The notes under the pieces were generated by a model that ran no database searches, was not told the DNA's origin, and saw only the letters and a list, made by a program, of their open reading frames with translations. A stretch of 64,000 nt of DNA from a virus: the IMG/VR virus record IMGVR_UViG_3300013126_000021, positions 1-64,000 of that record. One strand, given 5' to 3'. Made by a program: the position numbers and the translations under genes. Positions 29,786 through 37,712 of this stretch are shown here, in pieces; within the stretch, counting starts at the first letter, position 1; each line of letters begins with the position of its first letter.

Positions 29786-29808
29786 TTGGAGGGCCCGGAG
29801 CCCTCCAA
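29786..29808. terminator. Strong hairpin at the island border
   Basis: TTGGAGGGC and GCCCTCCAA pair with a five-base loop. T-rich sequence lies on both sides on the plus strand; the minus strand has an A-run after the stem, so it is not a canonical minus-strand terminator. A second weaker hairpin (AAAATTAC / GTAATTTT) lies near 29.68 kb. Confidence 0.5.
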
Positions 29809-29828
29809 CCTTTTTACTACTCTGTTTA

Positions 29829-30059
29829 CTACTCTGTTATTACAACTACATCACCTACGAGCATTTCACCTGAGATATGGGCTGAACCCATCAATTCATT
29901 ACCTTTTGCTTCGGCTAATTCAACTGTTGAAAATGGTCCTGCTGCTACAAAAAGGTCTCCTGAAATGTATTCAGTAATATATGTACCATCTACATCTACA
30001 TAGATTTTACAGGTCATATCATTGGCTGAAATGTCTTTTACTTCTACTGGATCGCTCAT
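29829..30059 (-). CDS. Hypothetical protein
   Basis: 76 residues (MSDPVEVKDISANDMTCKIY...). Strand-rich; could be a small virion or regulatory protein. No family recognised. Confidence 0.68.
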   Translation of the reverse strand: MSDPVEVKDISANDMTCKIYVDVDGTYITEYISGDLFVAAGPFSTVELAEAKGNELMGSAHISGEMLVGDVVVITE

Positions 30060-30068
30060 GTTTTTTCC

Positions 30069-30491
30069 TTATAGTTCGGGCTGATTTTTGGATTTCCATC
30101 GTTTAATACTGTAGTACTGTTCAACACGTTGTTTAGCATCACGAAGGTTTAGCCCTAGCACTGTGACATGGAGTATATTGTCTTGTATATAACTACGAAA
30201 AGGGCAATCTGGATTTACATGGATTTTATCGTCTGCAAGTTCTGCTTTAAGGTGGTAAAAATTTCCATCTTTTACTCTCTGTACAAGGTTCATTGATTCT
30301 GTGTGTATGTACATCATTTCTTTCCACCAGAATTCTGCATCTTCTTGTGTTAGGAAATCTCCTGATATTTTTGCTCCTGTTTTTGGATTAATCCAGAACC
30401 AAACGAAGTCTTGTAGTTCTTCATCCCTATATCGAATGAGATGGGCTGTGAAGTATCTCTTATTATCTTTTTTCTGTTCGTTTATACTCAT
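30069..30491 (-). CDS. Hypothetical protein
   Basis: 140 residues (MSINEQKKDNKRYFTAHLIR...). Contains WFWINPKTGAKISGDFLTQE and a Lys-rich end. Follows the 2OG oxygenase gene. Unknown function. Confidence 0.72.
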   Translation of the reverse strand: MSINEQKKDNKRYFTAHLIRYRDEELQDFVWFWINPKTGAKISGDFLTQEDAEFWWKEMMYIHTESMNLVQRVKDGNFYHLKAELADDKIHVNPDCPFRSYIQDNILHVTVLGLNLRDAKQRVEQYYSIKRWKSKNQPEL

Positions 30492-30496
30492 CTATT

Positions 30497-31060
30497 TTAC
30501 GGAGATTTGTCTGATTTAGTGAACCATAGTTGGATTGAGTAACGTATTTGCGCATTGGGTGAAATTGGTGTCGTGCAATGCCATTCTGTGTTTGTCGTGT
30601 GAATGGCTGTATTGTACTGTGGAATCCAGAAGTTACCGTACGGAACATTAAATGCTGGTTGAGACAGGTCATTTCCTGAATTCTCTGTCGTCCATGCGAA
30701 CCAACCACCCCAATTGGAATCCCATTCCCGTGATAGGTATATCGAGAGCGCATCATACTCCGGAAAATCTGGATGCCAATTTACACAAGACAAAGGAAAA
30801 CCCATATAGAAAAGCGCAGAGGTTGTCTCTGGTTTCCAAGAGATTTTACCTCTTGTATATAATTCGTCATAAATTTCTGCTCGAAGGTGCTCGGGCATTA
30901 CACGAGAAAGAATCGTTCCTGTCGTCGTGTATTTAAGCACATCCAACCACTTTACTTGATTGGATGCCCATACATCACCTTGTTTGGTCTCCTCATTCCA
31001 AGAAAAAATTCTATCAATGAGATTCTGAGAAAGCACATCTGTAAGTATATTAACTGCCAT
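30497..31060 (-). CDS. Prolyl-hydroxylase-like 2OG-Fe(II) oxygenase
   Basis: 187 residues. NWHPDFPEYDALSIYLSREW supplies the HxD-type start of the jelly roll, WFAWTTENSGN follows, and EWHCTTPI...IRYSIQLWF carries the distal His and the Arg/Ser pair for 2-oxoglutarate. Differs from the oxygenase at 6.7 kb. Substrate unknown. Confidence 0.83.
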   Translation of the reverse strand: MAVNILTDVLSQNLIDRIFSWNEETKQGDVWASNQVKWLDVLKYTTTGTILSRVMPEHLRAEIYDELYTRGKISWKPETTSALFYMGFPLSCVNWHPDFPEYDALSIYLSREWDSNWGGWFAWTTENSGNDLSQPAFNVPYGNFWIPQYNTAIHTTNTEWHCTTPISPNAQIRYSIQLWFTKSDKSP

Positions 31061-31069
31061 TATTTCACC

Positions 31070-33163
31070 TTATGAAATCAACTGAATAAACCGATTCAGT
31101 AAAATACGATCATTTACACGCCCGGCTCTATATTTAGAAAAAGCAGAAACAAGGGAACGTGTCGTGTTTTTAGTGGGTTCGAAATCAACCTCATCATCTA
31201 ATCCTATTTTATCGGAACGCAGAAAGTAGTATTCATCATATCCATCAACCTTTGCAAAAGTAAATTTCTTACGAGAAAAATCTGAAATAAGTTTATCTTT
31301 TTCAAAGTAATTAATTTCTTTTTCAAAGGAATAACTGGACAAAAATCTACGAAGCTCACGGTTCATTGCAATATAGAAACCGATAAAATTTCCACCAACA
31401 CGTTCTTTTAACAATTTCAAAAGCGCAGACGTCTGAAGGCTGGAAACATCTTTGCCATATTTACTTTCATCATTTGTTGATACAACGCTTTTGGTTTTTG
31501 TGTCACGGAAAAAGATTTTTGTATTGTATGGAAATGCTCCAAAGGTCAATTTTCCTTCTTCATTTGCGGAAGTAACATAAGAAGAAAGTTGCGAACCATC
31601 TCCATCACTTAGAAAAACAGTATTTACAATTTCGACTTTATTTTTTTCCTTGAATTGTGGAATTACATCAAACGCAGCAATGATACATTCATTCAAAGGA
31701 GTACCGGAAAGAGACATGATATGTGGAATACTATAGTTGCACATATATTTTCTTCCACCTTGTGGTGGGTAATTTACAAGGTAAGAACACATTTTTACGT
31801 ATTCATTTGAAGTCATTTTTGAAGAAAGAAGATTTAGTAGAGAAAACTTTCCAATGCAGATATCACCATATTTTGGATTTGATAAAGAACTTGAATGCGA
31901 AAAATCTCCCGTATCATTGTTGGTGTGAGTAGAAAATGCATACACTTCAAACGGAAGGTTCACTTTCTTACAAAAGAATACGATATTCAACAATTGTTTG
32001 ATCGTTGAATTAATATGTTCTTGCATCGATCCGGACCAATCAATAAACAAAACCAATCCGTGTGATTTACCATTAGGTACTTTTGTCATTCTTGCGAAAA
32101 TGTCATCGGTGAATTTGTATTCATGAATTTTGTTCATGTTAATATCACCGGTTTTTGAGATTTTTGCGCGAGCCATCTGAGATGCATTTTTCCTAAGCTC
32201 GAATTCTTTTACAAGATACGAAACAACTTTACTTGATTCCTTTTTGAATTTATTGAATTCTTTCATCATTTCAGAAAAATCCAAAAATTCATTACCTGAA
32301 TTGTGATCATCCAGTTTCCGAATAAGCTCACTATATGGAATAATAATATTTTTTAGATTCAGTTCAGGAATATTCAGATATTTCAAATCTTTCCGATCAC
32401 TTGAAAATAATTGTTTTTCATTTTCCCGAAAAACATTATCGGTTTTTGATTCGATGTATTCTTCAAACAGGTTGGAATCATTTTTTTTATATTTTTCCGT
32501 ATCTGATTCATTATCTTCATATTCATTTTCCTGATAATCACCTTCATCTTCATCTTCATCTGAATCATCCAATTCAAATAAACGAACAGTTTGATTTTGA
32601 ATTTGTTCGAATTCACTTTTCATAAACTGTTCGATTTTTTGAGCGATTTTTACGACCTCATCGAAAGTTTCGGTACTCTCAACTTCTCTCAGTAGGAGTT
32701 CTTCCTCAAATGAAAATTGAATTCCTTGAGCAGAACCACCTTTTGTGTATAAATTAACACGATCAATGAAGTTAAGTTCATTCAAATTTTGATTTTTTAC
32801 ACCGAAAAAATCTTTTTCTAGTAGTTCCCGATAACCTTTTACGAAGGAGTAACGAATGCCCGGAAATTTTCGTTTGATTTTCTTTTCGATTCTAGCATCT
32901 TCACACACATTAAGTATGGAGCGATTGACTTTTAGATCAACGACTGAATGATGCCATCCATCTTTAGGCGTTTCAAGCGCATGCCCGACTTCATGCCCCA
33001 AAAGTAGATCAAGAAGTTCAGAGGAAAGATTACCATCAAGAATGGGAATCGTCAGAGTTCGATTTTCTAGATCGAAAAACGCCGTCGGAACTTTTTTTTG
33101 CTCGATGAAAATATTTTCTGTAGCCATCAGACGAGCAAGATTTGATTTTGACTGAATAATCAC
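31070..33163 (-). CDS. CobT-like VWA protein with an HExxH motif
   Basis: 697 residues. N-terminal LLLGHEVGHALETP is a zinc-protease-like HExxH. A middle acidic, low-complexity region (SDEDEDEGDYQENEYEDNES) precedes the C-terminal VWA domain with MIDAS DWSGS near residue 374 and TVFLSDGDG. The build resembles CobT-type partners of MoxR/CobS ATPases, and such an ATPase is encoded at 14-15 kb. T4-like cyanophage relatives are annotated as peptidase. Whether the HExxH is active is unknown. Confidence 0.85.
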   Translation of the reverse strand: MIIQSKSNLARLMATENIFIEQKKVPTAFFDLENRTLTIPILDGNLSSELLDLLLGHEVGHALETPKDGWHHSVVDLKVNRSILNVCEDARIEKKIKRKFPGIRYSFVKGYRELLEKDFFGVKNQNLNELNFIDRVNLYTKGGSAQGIQFSFEEELLLREVESTETFDEVVKIAQKIEQFMKSEFEQIQNQTVRLFELDDSDEDEDEGDYQENEYEDNESDTEKYKKNDSNLFEEYIESKTDNVFRENEKQLFSSDRKDLKYLNIPELNLKNIIIPYSELIRKLDDHNSGNEFLDFSEMMKEFNKFKKESSKVVSYLVKEFELRKNASQMARAKISKTGDINMNKIHEYKFTDDIFARMTKVPNGKSHGLVLFIDWSGSMQEHINSTIKQLLNIVFFCKKVNLPFEVYAFSTHTNNDTGDFSHSSSLSNPKYGDICIGKFSLLNLLSSKMTSNEYVKMCSYLVNYPPQGGRKYMCNYSIPHIMSLSGTPLNECIIAAFDVIPQFKEKNKVEIVNTVFLSDGDGSQLSSYVTSANEEGKLTFGAFPYNTKIFFRDTKTKSVVSTNDESKYGKDVSSLQTSALLKLLKERVGGNFIGFYIAMNRELRRFLSSYSFEKEINYFEKDKLISDFSRKKFTFAKVDGYDEYYFLRSDKIGLDDEVDFEPTKNTTRSLVSAFSKYRAGRVNDRILLNRFIQLIS

Positions 33164-33207
33164 TATTATTCCTTGAAAAACTTTTGAAAATTATTGATTT
33201 ATAAGTT

Positions 33208-33236
33208 ATTTTATCAAAAAATATGAAAAAAGTCAA
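33208..33236 (-). promoter_or_regulatory. Sigma70-type promoter upstream of the VWA gene
   Basis: TTGACT (33236-33231), 17-base spacer, TAAAAT (33213-33208). A TATAAATC sequence about 10 bases downstream could act as a late promoter. Confidence 0.6.
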
Positions 33237-33484
33237 GAAAAATCAAACGAAAGTTGTTCCGGTGCGACTTTTTTGACAATTATTTGTTTTTTTTCTTCAT
33301 CAAAAGAGAAATGTAACTTGTCACCTTCGTTCCAATTCAGTTTTTCACACAATCCTTCAGGAAATGTCAAAAATCCATCACCGGAACCATCATCAGCATC
33401 AACAATTTCTACATAACCACTAAAAATGTCTTGAGGTTGAATCCAATTGTGAATTATTTCATTTAATTGTTGCCATGCTTCCAT
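33233..33484 (-). CDS. AbrB-like small protein
   Basis: 83 residues. GDGFLTFPEGLCEKLNWNEG followed by DKLHFSFDEEKKQIIVKKV is the strand-turn pattern of SpoVT/AbrB DNA-binding folds (compare 'lp.elre.lgl..GD.l.v...'). May be a transcription factor or an antitoxin-like protein; no toxin partner is next to it. Confidence 0.72.
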   Translation of the reverse strand: MEAWQQLNEIIHNWIQPQDIFSGYVEIVDADDGSGDGFLTFPEGLCEKLNWNEGDKLHFSFDEEKKQIIVKKVAPEQLSFDFS

Positions 33485-33485
33485 T

Positions 33486-33827
33486 TTATCTCCTCATTTT
33501 TGCAATATCCTTAGCTTCTTCATCAGAAAAAATAGGAATAGCATTAGATTTGTGTAGAGTACCAATTCCAATAATTTTTGTACCAGTATAAACTTTTTTC
33601 TGTGGCGCAGGAGCGACTTGCAATCCAGAGTCAACAGACGGAATATGTTTTGTCGTGAACCTTCCAGGAGGAATCTTAGGAACGTACTTTAGTGTTTTCG
33701 AATTGGTTTTTGGTTTGTTTGTCGGTGTAGCACTAGTATGTTTTTTTAACCATGCGGCATACTCTTCTCGCTCCTTTTGAGGAGCGAGTTTATGTTTTGA
33801 CTTTTCGGCACCAGTGTAAATCATCAT
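33486..33827 (-). CDS. Conserved phage hypothetical
   Basis: 113 residues. A basic, Pro/Thr-rich protein with YTGAEKSKHKLAPQKEREEY, YTGTKIIGIGTLHKSN and IPIFSDEEAKDIAKMRR. Similar proteins occur in T4-like phages of aquatic bacteria. Unknown function. First gene behind the promoter at 33854. Confidence 0.77.
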   Translation of the reverse strand: MMIYTGAEKSKHKLAPQKEREEYAAWLKKHTSATPTNKPKTNSKTLKYVPKIPPGRFTTKHIPSVDSGLQVAPAPQKKVYTGTKIIGIGTLHKSNAIPIFSDEEAKDIAKMRR

Positions 33828-33853
33828 TTTTCATACTCCGTTAAACAGTTTTT

Positions 33854-33906
33854 ATTATAACGGATATCATTACAATTGTCAAGAAATTTCGTTGTTTATA
33901 TACAAC
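33854..33906 (-). promoter_or_regulatory. Consensus promoter with GTTG-N8-CAAC operator
   Basis: TTGACA (33882-33877), 17-base spacer, TATAAT (33859-33854); operator at 33891-33906, eight bases upstream of the -35. Confidence 0.88.
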
Positions 33907-33909
33907 TTA

Positions 33910-34098
33910 CTACTTGTTTGATTCTACTGTATCATAACCACCGGAATAATTCTCATCCTCAAGACTACGCATTTTCATTTTACGCATTTCTCTATAGATT
34001 TCCTTTTTTCTTTTTTTGTTTTTAGTGAAATCTCTAGAATATCCTTCATCATCATTATAATTACGATTTTGACGAAATTTTCCAACAAATTTTGACAC
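33910..34098 (-). CDS. Small basic conserved protein
   Basis: 62 residues; MSKFVGKFRQNRNYNDDEGY then a Lys/Arg-rich helix (KKRKKEIYREMRKMKMRS). Similar proteins occur next to RNase H in T4-like cyanophages. Possibly nucleic-acid binding. Confidence 0.74.
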   Translation of the reverse strand: MSKFVGKFRQNRNYNDDEGYSRDFTKNKKRKKEIYREMRKMKMRSLEDENYSGGYDTVESNK

Positions 34099-34117
34099 TT
34101 AGTTTTTCTCCTTAAAA

Positions 34118-34540
34118 TTATAGAACATCTGGAATATTGTCTTTGACAAATTTATATGTAAGCCCTTTAATACCAAGGTCTTTTTTGAAGATACCAATAA
34201 TAACATCCGCTTCACGAGGTTCAAGAGATTCAAGTAGAATAATTAGAAGTTCTTTACTCCTTTTTTCTGACAATTTCTCTGCGGTTTCATTACCTTTTTG
34301 AAAGAGATACAACCTTTTCAATTCAGTATCAAGTGACGCAAAAGAAATACCTTTCACTGTGTCAGGAATTTTATACTCCTTTGGATAGCTATTGTATTTC
34401 CATTGCACTTCTGGGCGAAACGTAAGTTGCAAAACTAATTTTAGTGTTGGAGTCCAATTTCTAGCCAACACATCAATTTTCCCCTGTTTCGTACTTTCTT
34501 TTTGAAATTCATCAAAAATTTCGTAAATATTTTTTCTCAT
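34118..34540 (-). CDS. Conserved T4-like phage protein (DUF6433-like)
   Basis: 140 residues, helical. IFDEFQKESTKQGKIDVLAR, LVLQLTFRPEVQW and IKGLTYKFVKDNIP fit a family coupled to RNase H in T4-like cyanophages. Function unknown; a replication accessory role is suggested only by the context. Overlaps the RNase H stop by one base. Confidence 0.78.
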   Translation of the reverse strand: MRKNIYEIFDEFQKESTKQGKIDVLARNWTPTLKLVLQLTFRPEVQWKYNSYPKEYKIPDTVKGISFASLDTELKRLYLFQKGNETAEKLSEKRSKELLIILLESLEPREADVIIGIFKKDLGIKGLTYKFVKDNIPDVL

Positions 34541-35382
34541 TAGAATTCCTCAATAACATCAATAAGATTTTTAAGTTTGTTTTGCATAAAATAAGTAATC
34601 AAAGTTGCGCGTGGTGCTGGCTTTGTATTTTCAAATGAAACGACGATTGATTTTTTTATATCTTCTGGAATACAATTCAAATCAATAAGAGTTTGATTTC
34701 TAGAAAATCCAATTCGACAATTTTCATCATATTGTGAATAGTGTTCATCTAGAAACTGTGTTAATTTCCCCTTTGTAATAGGTTTTTGCCTTTGTTCAAG
34801 AACAAAACAATTCGAAGGTGACATGATATTGGGAATACCATCACCTTTGTCGCCTTTGATAATTTTTTCTTTAAGTTCGAGTATTGGATTTTTTGAAGTA
34901 ACAAATTTCTTAGTTGCAGGATTATACTGTTTGATATTTTTGTGAGCCTGCAATTGAAGAAAATCACCATCACTGGACAGAATAAGAATTTTTTCTTGTG
35001 ATGAAAATCTAGGAGCCAACACACCAATTATGTCATCGGCTTCTGCCCTTTCAACATCAAGCACCTTGTATGGAAAGTTGTCTTTCAATTCTTGTTTAAT
35101 TTTACCAAGAATATCAAAAATAAGTTGCCAATCAAGGTTGGTTTTATCACGAGCCTTTTTTCTTCCAGCTTTGTAAAAAGGAAAGAATTCTTTTCTCCAG
35201 TACTGTTTGTTGTCGCAACAGAGTACTGCATCTCCATATTCTTTTTTAAACTGCTTGATGTGTGAACGAAGAACATTCAAAACTAAATGTCGGACTAAAC
35301 CTTCTTCCAGTTTGGTATTCTTATCTGAGATTTGTGCCATTAATCCTGATAATAGTACCTGATTGAGATCAATGAGAATCAT
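34540..35382 (-). CDS. rnh: T4-type RNase H (FEN-family 5' nuclease)
   Basis: 280 residues. Asp motifs: MILIDLNQ, CCDNKQYWRKEFFPFYKAGR, AEADDIIGVLA, SSDGDFLQL and GDKGDGIPN, the metal-binding Asp set and helix-hairpin of FEN nucleases. Removes RNA primers and 5' flaps on the lagging strand. Fits the gp32, gp41, gp59 and gp61 set in the window. Confidence 0.93.
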   Translation of the reverse strand: MILIDLNQVLLSGLMAQISDKNTKLEEGLVRHLVLNVLRSHIKQFKKEYGDAVLCCDNKQYWRKEFFPFYKAGRKKARDKTNLDWQLIFDILGKIKQELKDNFPYKVLDVERAEADDIIGVLAPRFSSQEKILILSSDGDFLQLQAHKNIKQYNPATKKFVTSKNPILELKEKIIKGDKGDGIPNIMSPSNCFVLEQRQKPITKGKLTQFLDEHYSQYDENCRIGFSRNQTLIDLNCIPEDIKKSIVVSFENTKPAPRATLITYFMQNKLKNLIDVIEEF

Positions 35383-35390
35383 GATAACCT

Positions 35391-36479
35391 TTATTTGTTA
35401 ATTCTTAACAGAATTGTATCAGAATTGATCCTGCCTGTCAAATTCTGTTCAACGGAATTGATATCAGGTAAGATTTTTTTCAGTGTAATTTTTCCAGCTT
35501 TTAATAGTGTCGGAAGTATTGCATCAGGTTTCCTAACTTTTTTCTGAATAGAAGTTTGTTCATTGAAATTTAGAATGGTCGTACCTTTTACTGACAATCC
35601 AGAAGAATCAATTGAATTGTATACTCCCAAATTTCTAGTTTTGGTATTAAACACCCATAGTTGCGAACAACCAATTATTTCAGATGGATTTACTGATGCA
35701 ATTTTAAAATCATTATCTTCTTTTTTGTATTGTAGTTTTGCAATTACTTTATCAACAGGTTTTGCTTTTTTCTTACGAGGTGCGCGTGTAAGTTTGGTAA
35801 CTTGTGAAATTTTTTCTGCATCAGAAATGATTTTTCTAATATATTCCAAATATTGCTTTAGTTCTTTTTTGGAGAAATTGGAATACCCCTCTACAAATTG
35901 TGGATCTTTACTTTTAATGACTTCTTCAAATTCTTCTTCACGTTTTTTAAAAAAACTGATAATATGATTTGCATGCACACCCTTTACGGATAATGCTTGC
36001 ATGATATCATAAGGATCAACTGCATCAAAATCCCTTACAAGAAAACAATCATCAATTACACTTTCAATTTCACCAATGATTTCTTTTGATTTTTCTTGTA
36101 TGCGTTCTTGAATTGAAACTGGTTTAGTTTCAACAATTTTAGGTTTTTGATTTTTTTGCGTTTTAGTTTTAATCGTTTGTAGCATTGTATCAATCCATTT
36201 GACATCTTTATCTGTCAATGGACCGCCGCGCTGTTTAATTCTACAAACAAAACCCAAGTTAAGAAAAAGGTTTTCTGATGCTTTTTCCAAAGCATCGATT
36301 GTTTCTTTCTTTTCTTTAATTTCTTTTAGATATTGAATTGTGTATTTTTTGCTATCATTCATATCACAATGATAGTTATACCAATTCAAAGCTTTGACAA
36401 TAGATTGTTCGCCGTTTTTCCAGGTGGGTTCGCCACCTGAAAGAACTTTTTCATAATCTTTAACGGATGTGAGTCTCAT
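35391..36479 (-). CDS. Conserved T4-like phage protein of unknown function
   Basis: 362 residues. N-terminal helical region, a Lys-rich linker (RAPRKKKAKP), then a strand-rich C-terminus with CSQLWVFNTKTRNLGVYNSI and RKPDAILPTLLKAGKITLKK. Similar genes accompany RNase H in T4-like cyanophages. Possibly DNA or RNA binding; not proven. Confidence 0.78.
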   Translation of the reverse strand: MRLTSVKDYEKVLSGGEPTWKNGEQSIVKALNWYNYHCDMNDSKKYTIQYLKEIKEKKETIDALEKASENLFLNLGFVCRIKQRGGPLTDKDVKWIDTMLQTIKTKTQKNQKPKIVETKPVSIQERIQEKSKEIIGEIESVIDDCFLVRDFDAVDPYDIMQALSVKGVHANHIISFFKKREEEFEEVIKSKDPQFVEGYSNFSKKELKQYLEYIRKIISDAEKISQVTKLTRAPRKKKAKPVDKVIAKLQYKKEDNDFKIASVNPSEIIGCSQLWVFNTKTRNLGVYNSIDSSGLSVKGTTILNFNEQTSIQKKVRKPDAILPTLLKAGKITLKKILPDINSVEQNLTGRINSDTILLRINK

Positions 36480-36735
36480 TTTTGGTTACAGTTTTAATTG
36501 AGTCAATACGGAATGATCGCCAGGCATTATTTTCCAAATCCCATACTGCAATTGTATTAGGATTTTCGGCTTTTGGCAAACTTTCCGTAAGAAGTTGTTG
36601 TTTTTCGGCAACAACTTGTGGAATGTACTCGGGAAGTAAAGTGCAATTCATCACTCTTTCTGTACCATCAACCTTTGTAAATATAACAGTAACCACGGAA
36701 TTCTGTAATACCTCTTTCAATTCATATTTATTCAT
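36460..36735 (-). CDS. DUF2693-like small protein
   Basis: 91 residues from MNKYELKEVLQNSVVTVIFT (an ATG one codon earlier also possible). GTERVMNCTLLPEYIP and TIAVWDLENNAWRSFRIDSI characterise a small phage family with WYL/SH3-like strands. Overlaps its neighbours. Confidence 0.78.
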   Translation of the reverse strand: MNKYELKEVLQNSVVTVIFTKVDGTERVMNCTLLPEYIPQVVAEKQQLLTESLPKAENPNTIAVWDLENNAWRSFRIDSIKTVTKNETHIR

Positions 36736-37093
36736 CATTTTTGTTTTCCTCATTATTTTCAATATATTTAACGACAACTTCATTTAATTGCTTATAAACT
36801 TTATCCATATATTTACCACTTTTTTCTGTTGACCTAACTACAACTCCTTGAAAACCATCATCTATCATTCTTTCTACATAGTCAATAGGTGATGTTAAGA
36901 TTGCCTCAAATCTTTCGGGTATAAATTGTTTTTTATGTATATCTGCAAGGATAATAATATCGTACCAATCACCCATAACTGATCCTGGCTTTTTTTCACC
37001 AATATCATCTAAAGTGAAGCCTTCAATTTTAACACTTGTTTCATCAAAGCGAAAAAAATTAATTCCGTCAAATTTACTTTCCGCTACATTCAT
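36728..37093 (-). CDS. Hypothetical protein
   Basis: 121 residues (MNVAESKFDGINFFRFDETS...). C-terminal helix and Asn/Glu-rich end. The start overlaps the GIY-YIG-like gene by 20 bases. Unknown function. Confidence 0.7.
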   Translation of the reverse strand: MNVAESKFDGINFFRFDETSVKIEGFTLDDIGEKKPGSVMGDWYDIIILADIHKKQFIPERFEAILTSPIDYVERMIDDGFQGVVVRSTEKSGKYMDKVYKQLNEVVVKYIENNEENKNDE

Positions 37094-37502
37094 TTAATAT
37101 ACCTTTTATATGTGTTTTTCTGACTCGTACCATTATCCAACTATTGTAGTAGTCATTAGACTCTAATACTTTTTTTGTGAATTGTTCTCTAGCTTCAATA
37201 TAACCACATTCGCCTTTGGACTTACACAAATAAAGTATCTCTCTTTTGAAATTTTCCTTTCCTTGTATTATAACATCATTTTGCAATTCTGTGTTAGATC
37301 CATAGTAAGTTTTCCAATCTGATTGCAATTTTTGTTTTTTTCTTTTTCCTTTAATTACTTTTGTTTTTATTGAATAGAAAAATTTTTTACCAATATATTT
37401 TTTACCAGTTTTTAAATTGGTAATTTCATAAACGAATCCGTAGTTATCACCTATTTCATTTTCGGAAAATTCTTTGTCTCCAAAAATCCATTCTAACGCC
37501 AT
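37074..37502 (-). CDS. GIY-YIG-like nuclease
   Basis: 142 residues. NYGFVYEITNLKTGKKYIGK is the GIY...YIG double motif (GFVYEI, KYIGK); GSN and the later glutamate (GYIEAREQF) complete the expected site. Conserved in T4-like phages as a putative endonuclease. Lacks an obvious C-terminal DNA-binding domain; could be for DNA repair or host DNA cutting rather than homing. Confidence 0.78.
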   Translation of the reverse strand: MALEWIFGDKEFSENEIGDNYGFVYEITNLKTGKKYIGKKFFYSIKTKVIKGKRKKQKLQSDWKTYYGSNTELQNDVIIQGKENFKREILYLCKSKGECGYIEAREQFTKKVLESNDYYNSWIMVRVRKTHIKGILNECSGK

Positions 37503-37693
37503 TCGTCTTGCCAGTCTTTGATTAAATCATCAGAATCATCTTCATCATATTCTTCTTCCATAACCTCTTCTATTTTTTCACCACAAAAGGGGCAAAAGCA
37601 AGGAAGGTCTTCAGAAACCAATTCTTCTTCGTATACTATTTCAAAGGATGATTCACATTCGGAACACTCCGCTAAAATTGTTTTATCATTCAA
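37493..37693 (-). CDS. Small zinc-ribbon protein with a TTG start
   Basis: 66 residues starting at TTG (LNDKTILAECSECESSFE); GGAG lies seven bases upstream and no ATG is available without running into nrdB. CSEC...CPFC is a zinc ribbon; the tail is strongly acidic. Such small ribbons occur next to nrdB in T4-like phages. Confidence 0.72.
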   Translation of the reverse strand: MNDKTILAECSECESSFEIVYEEELVSEDLPCFCPFCGEKIEEVMEEEYDEDDSDDLIKDWQDEWR

Positions 37694-37712
37694 AATATTT
37701 CTCCGTTTTTTG

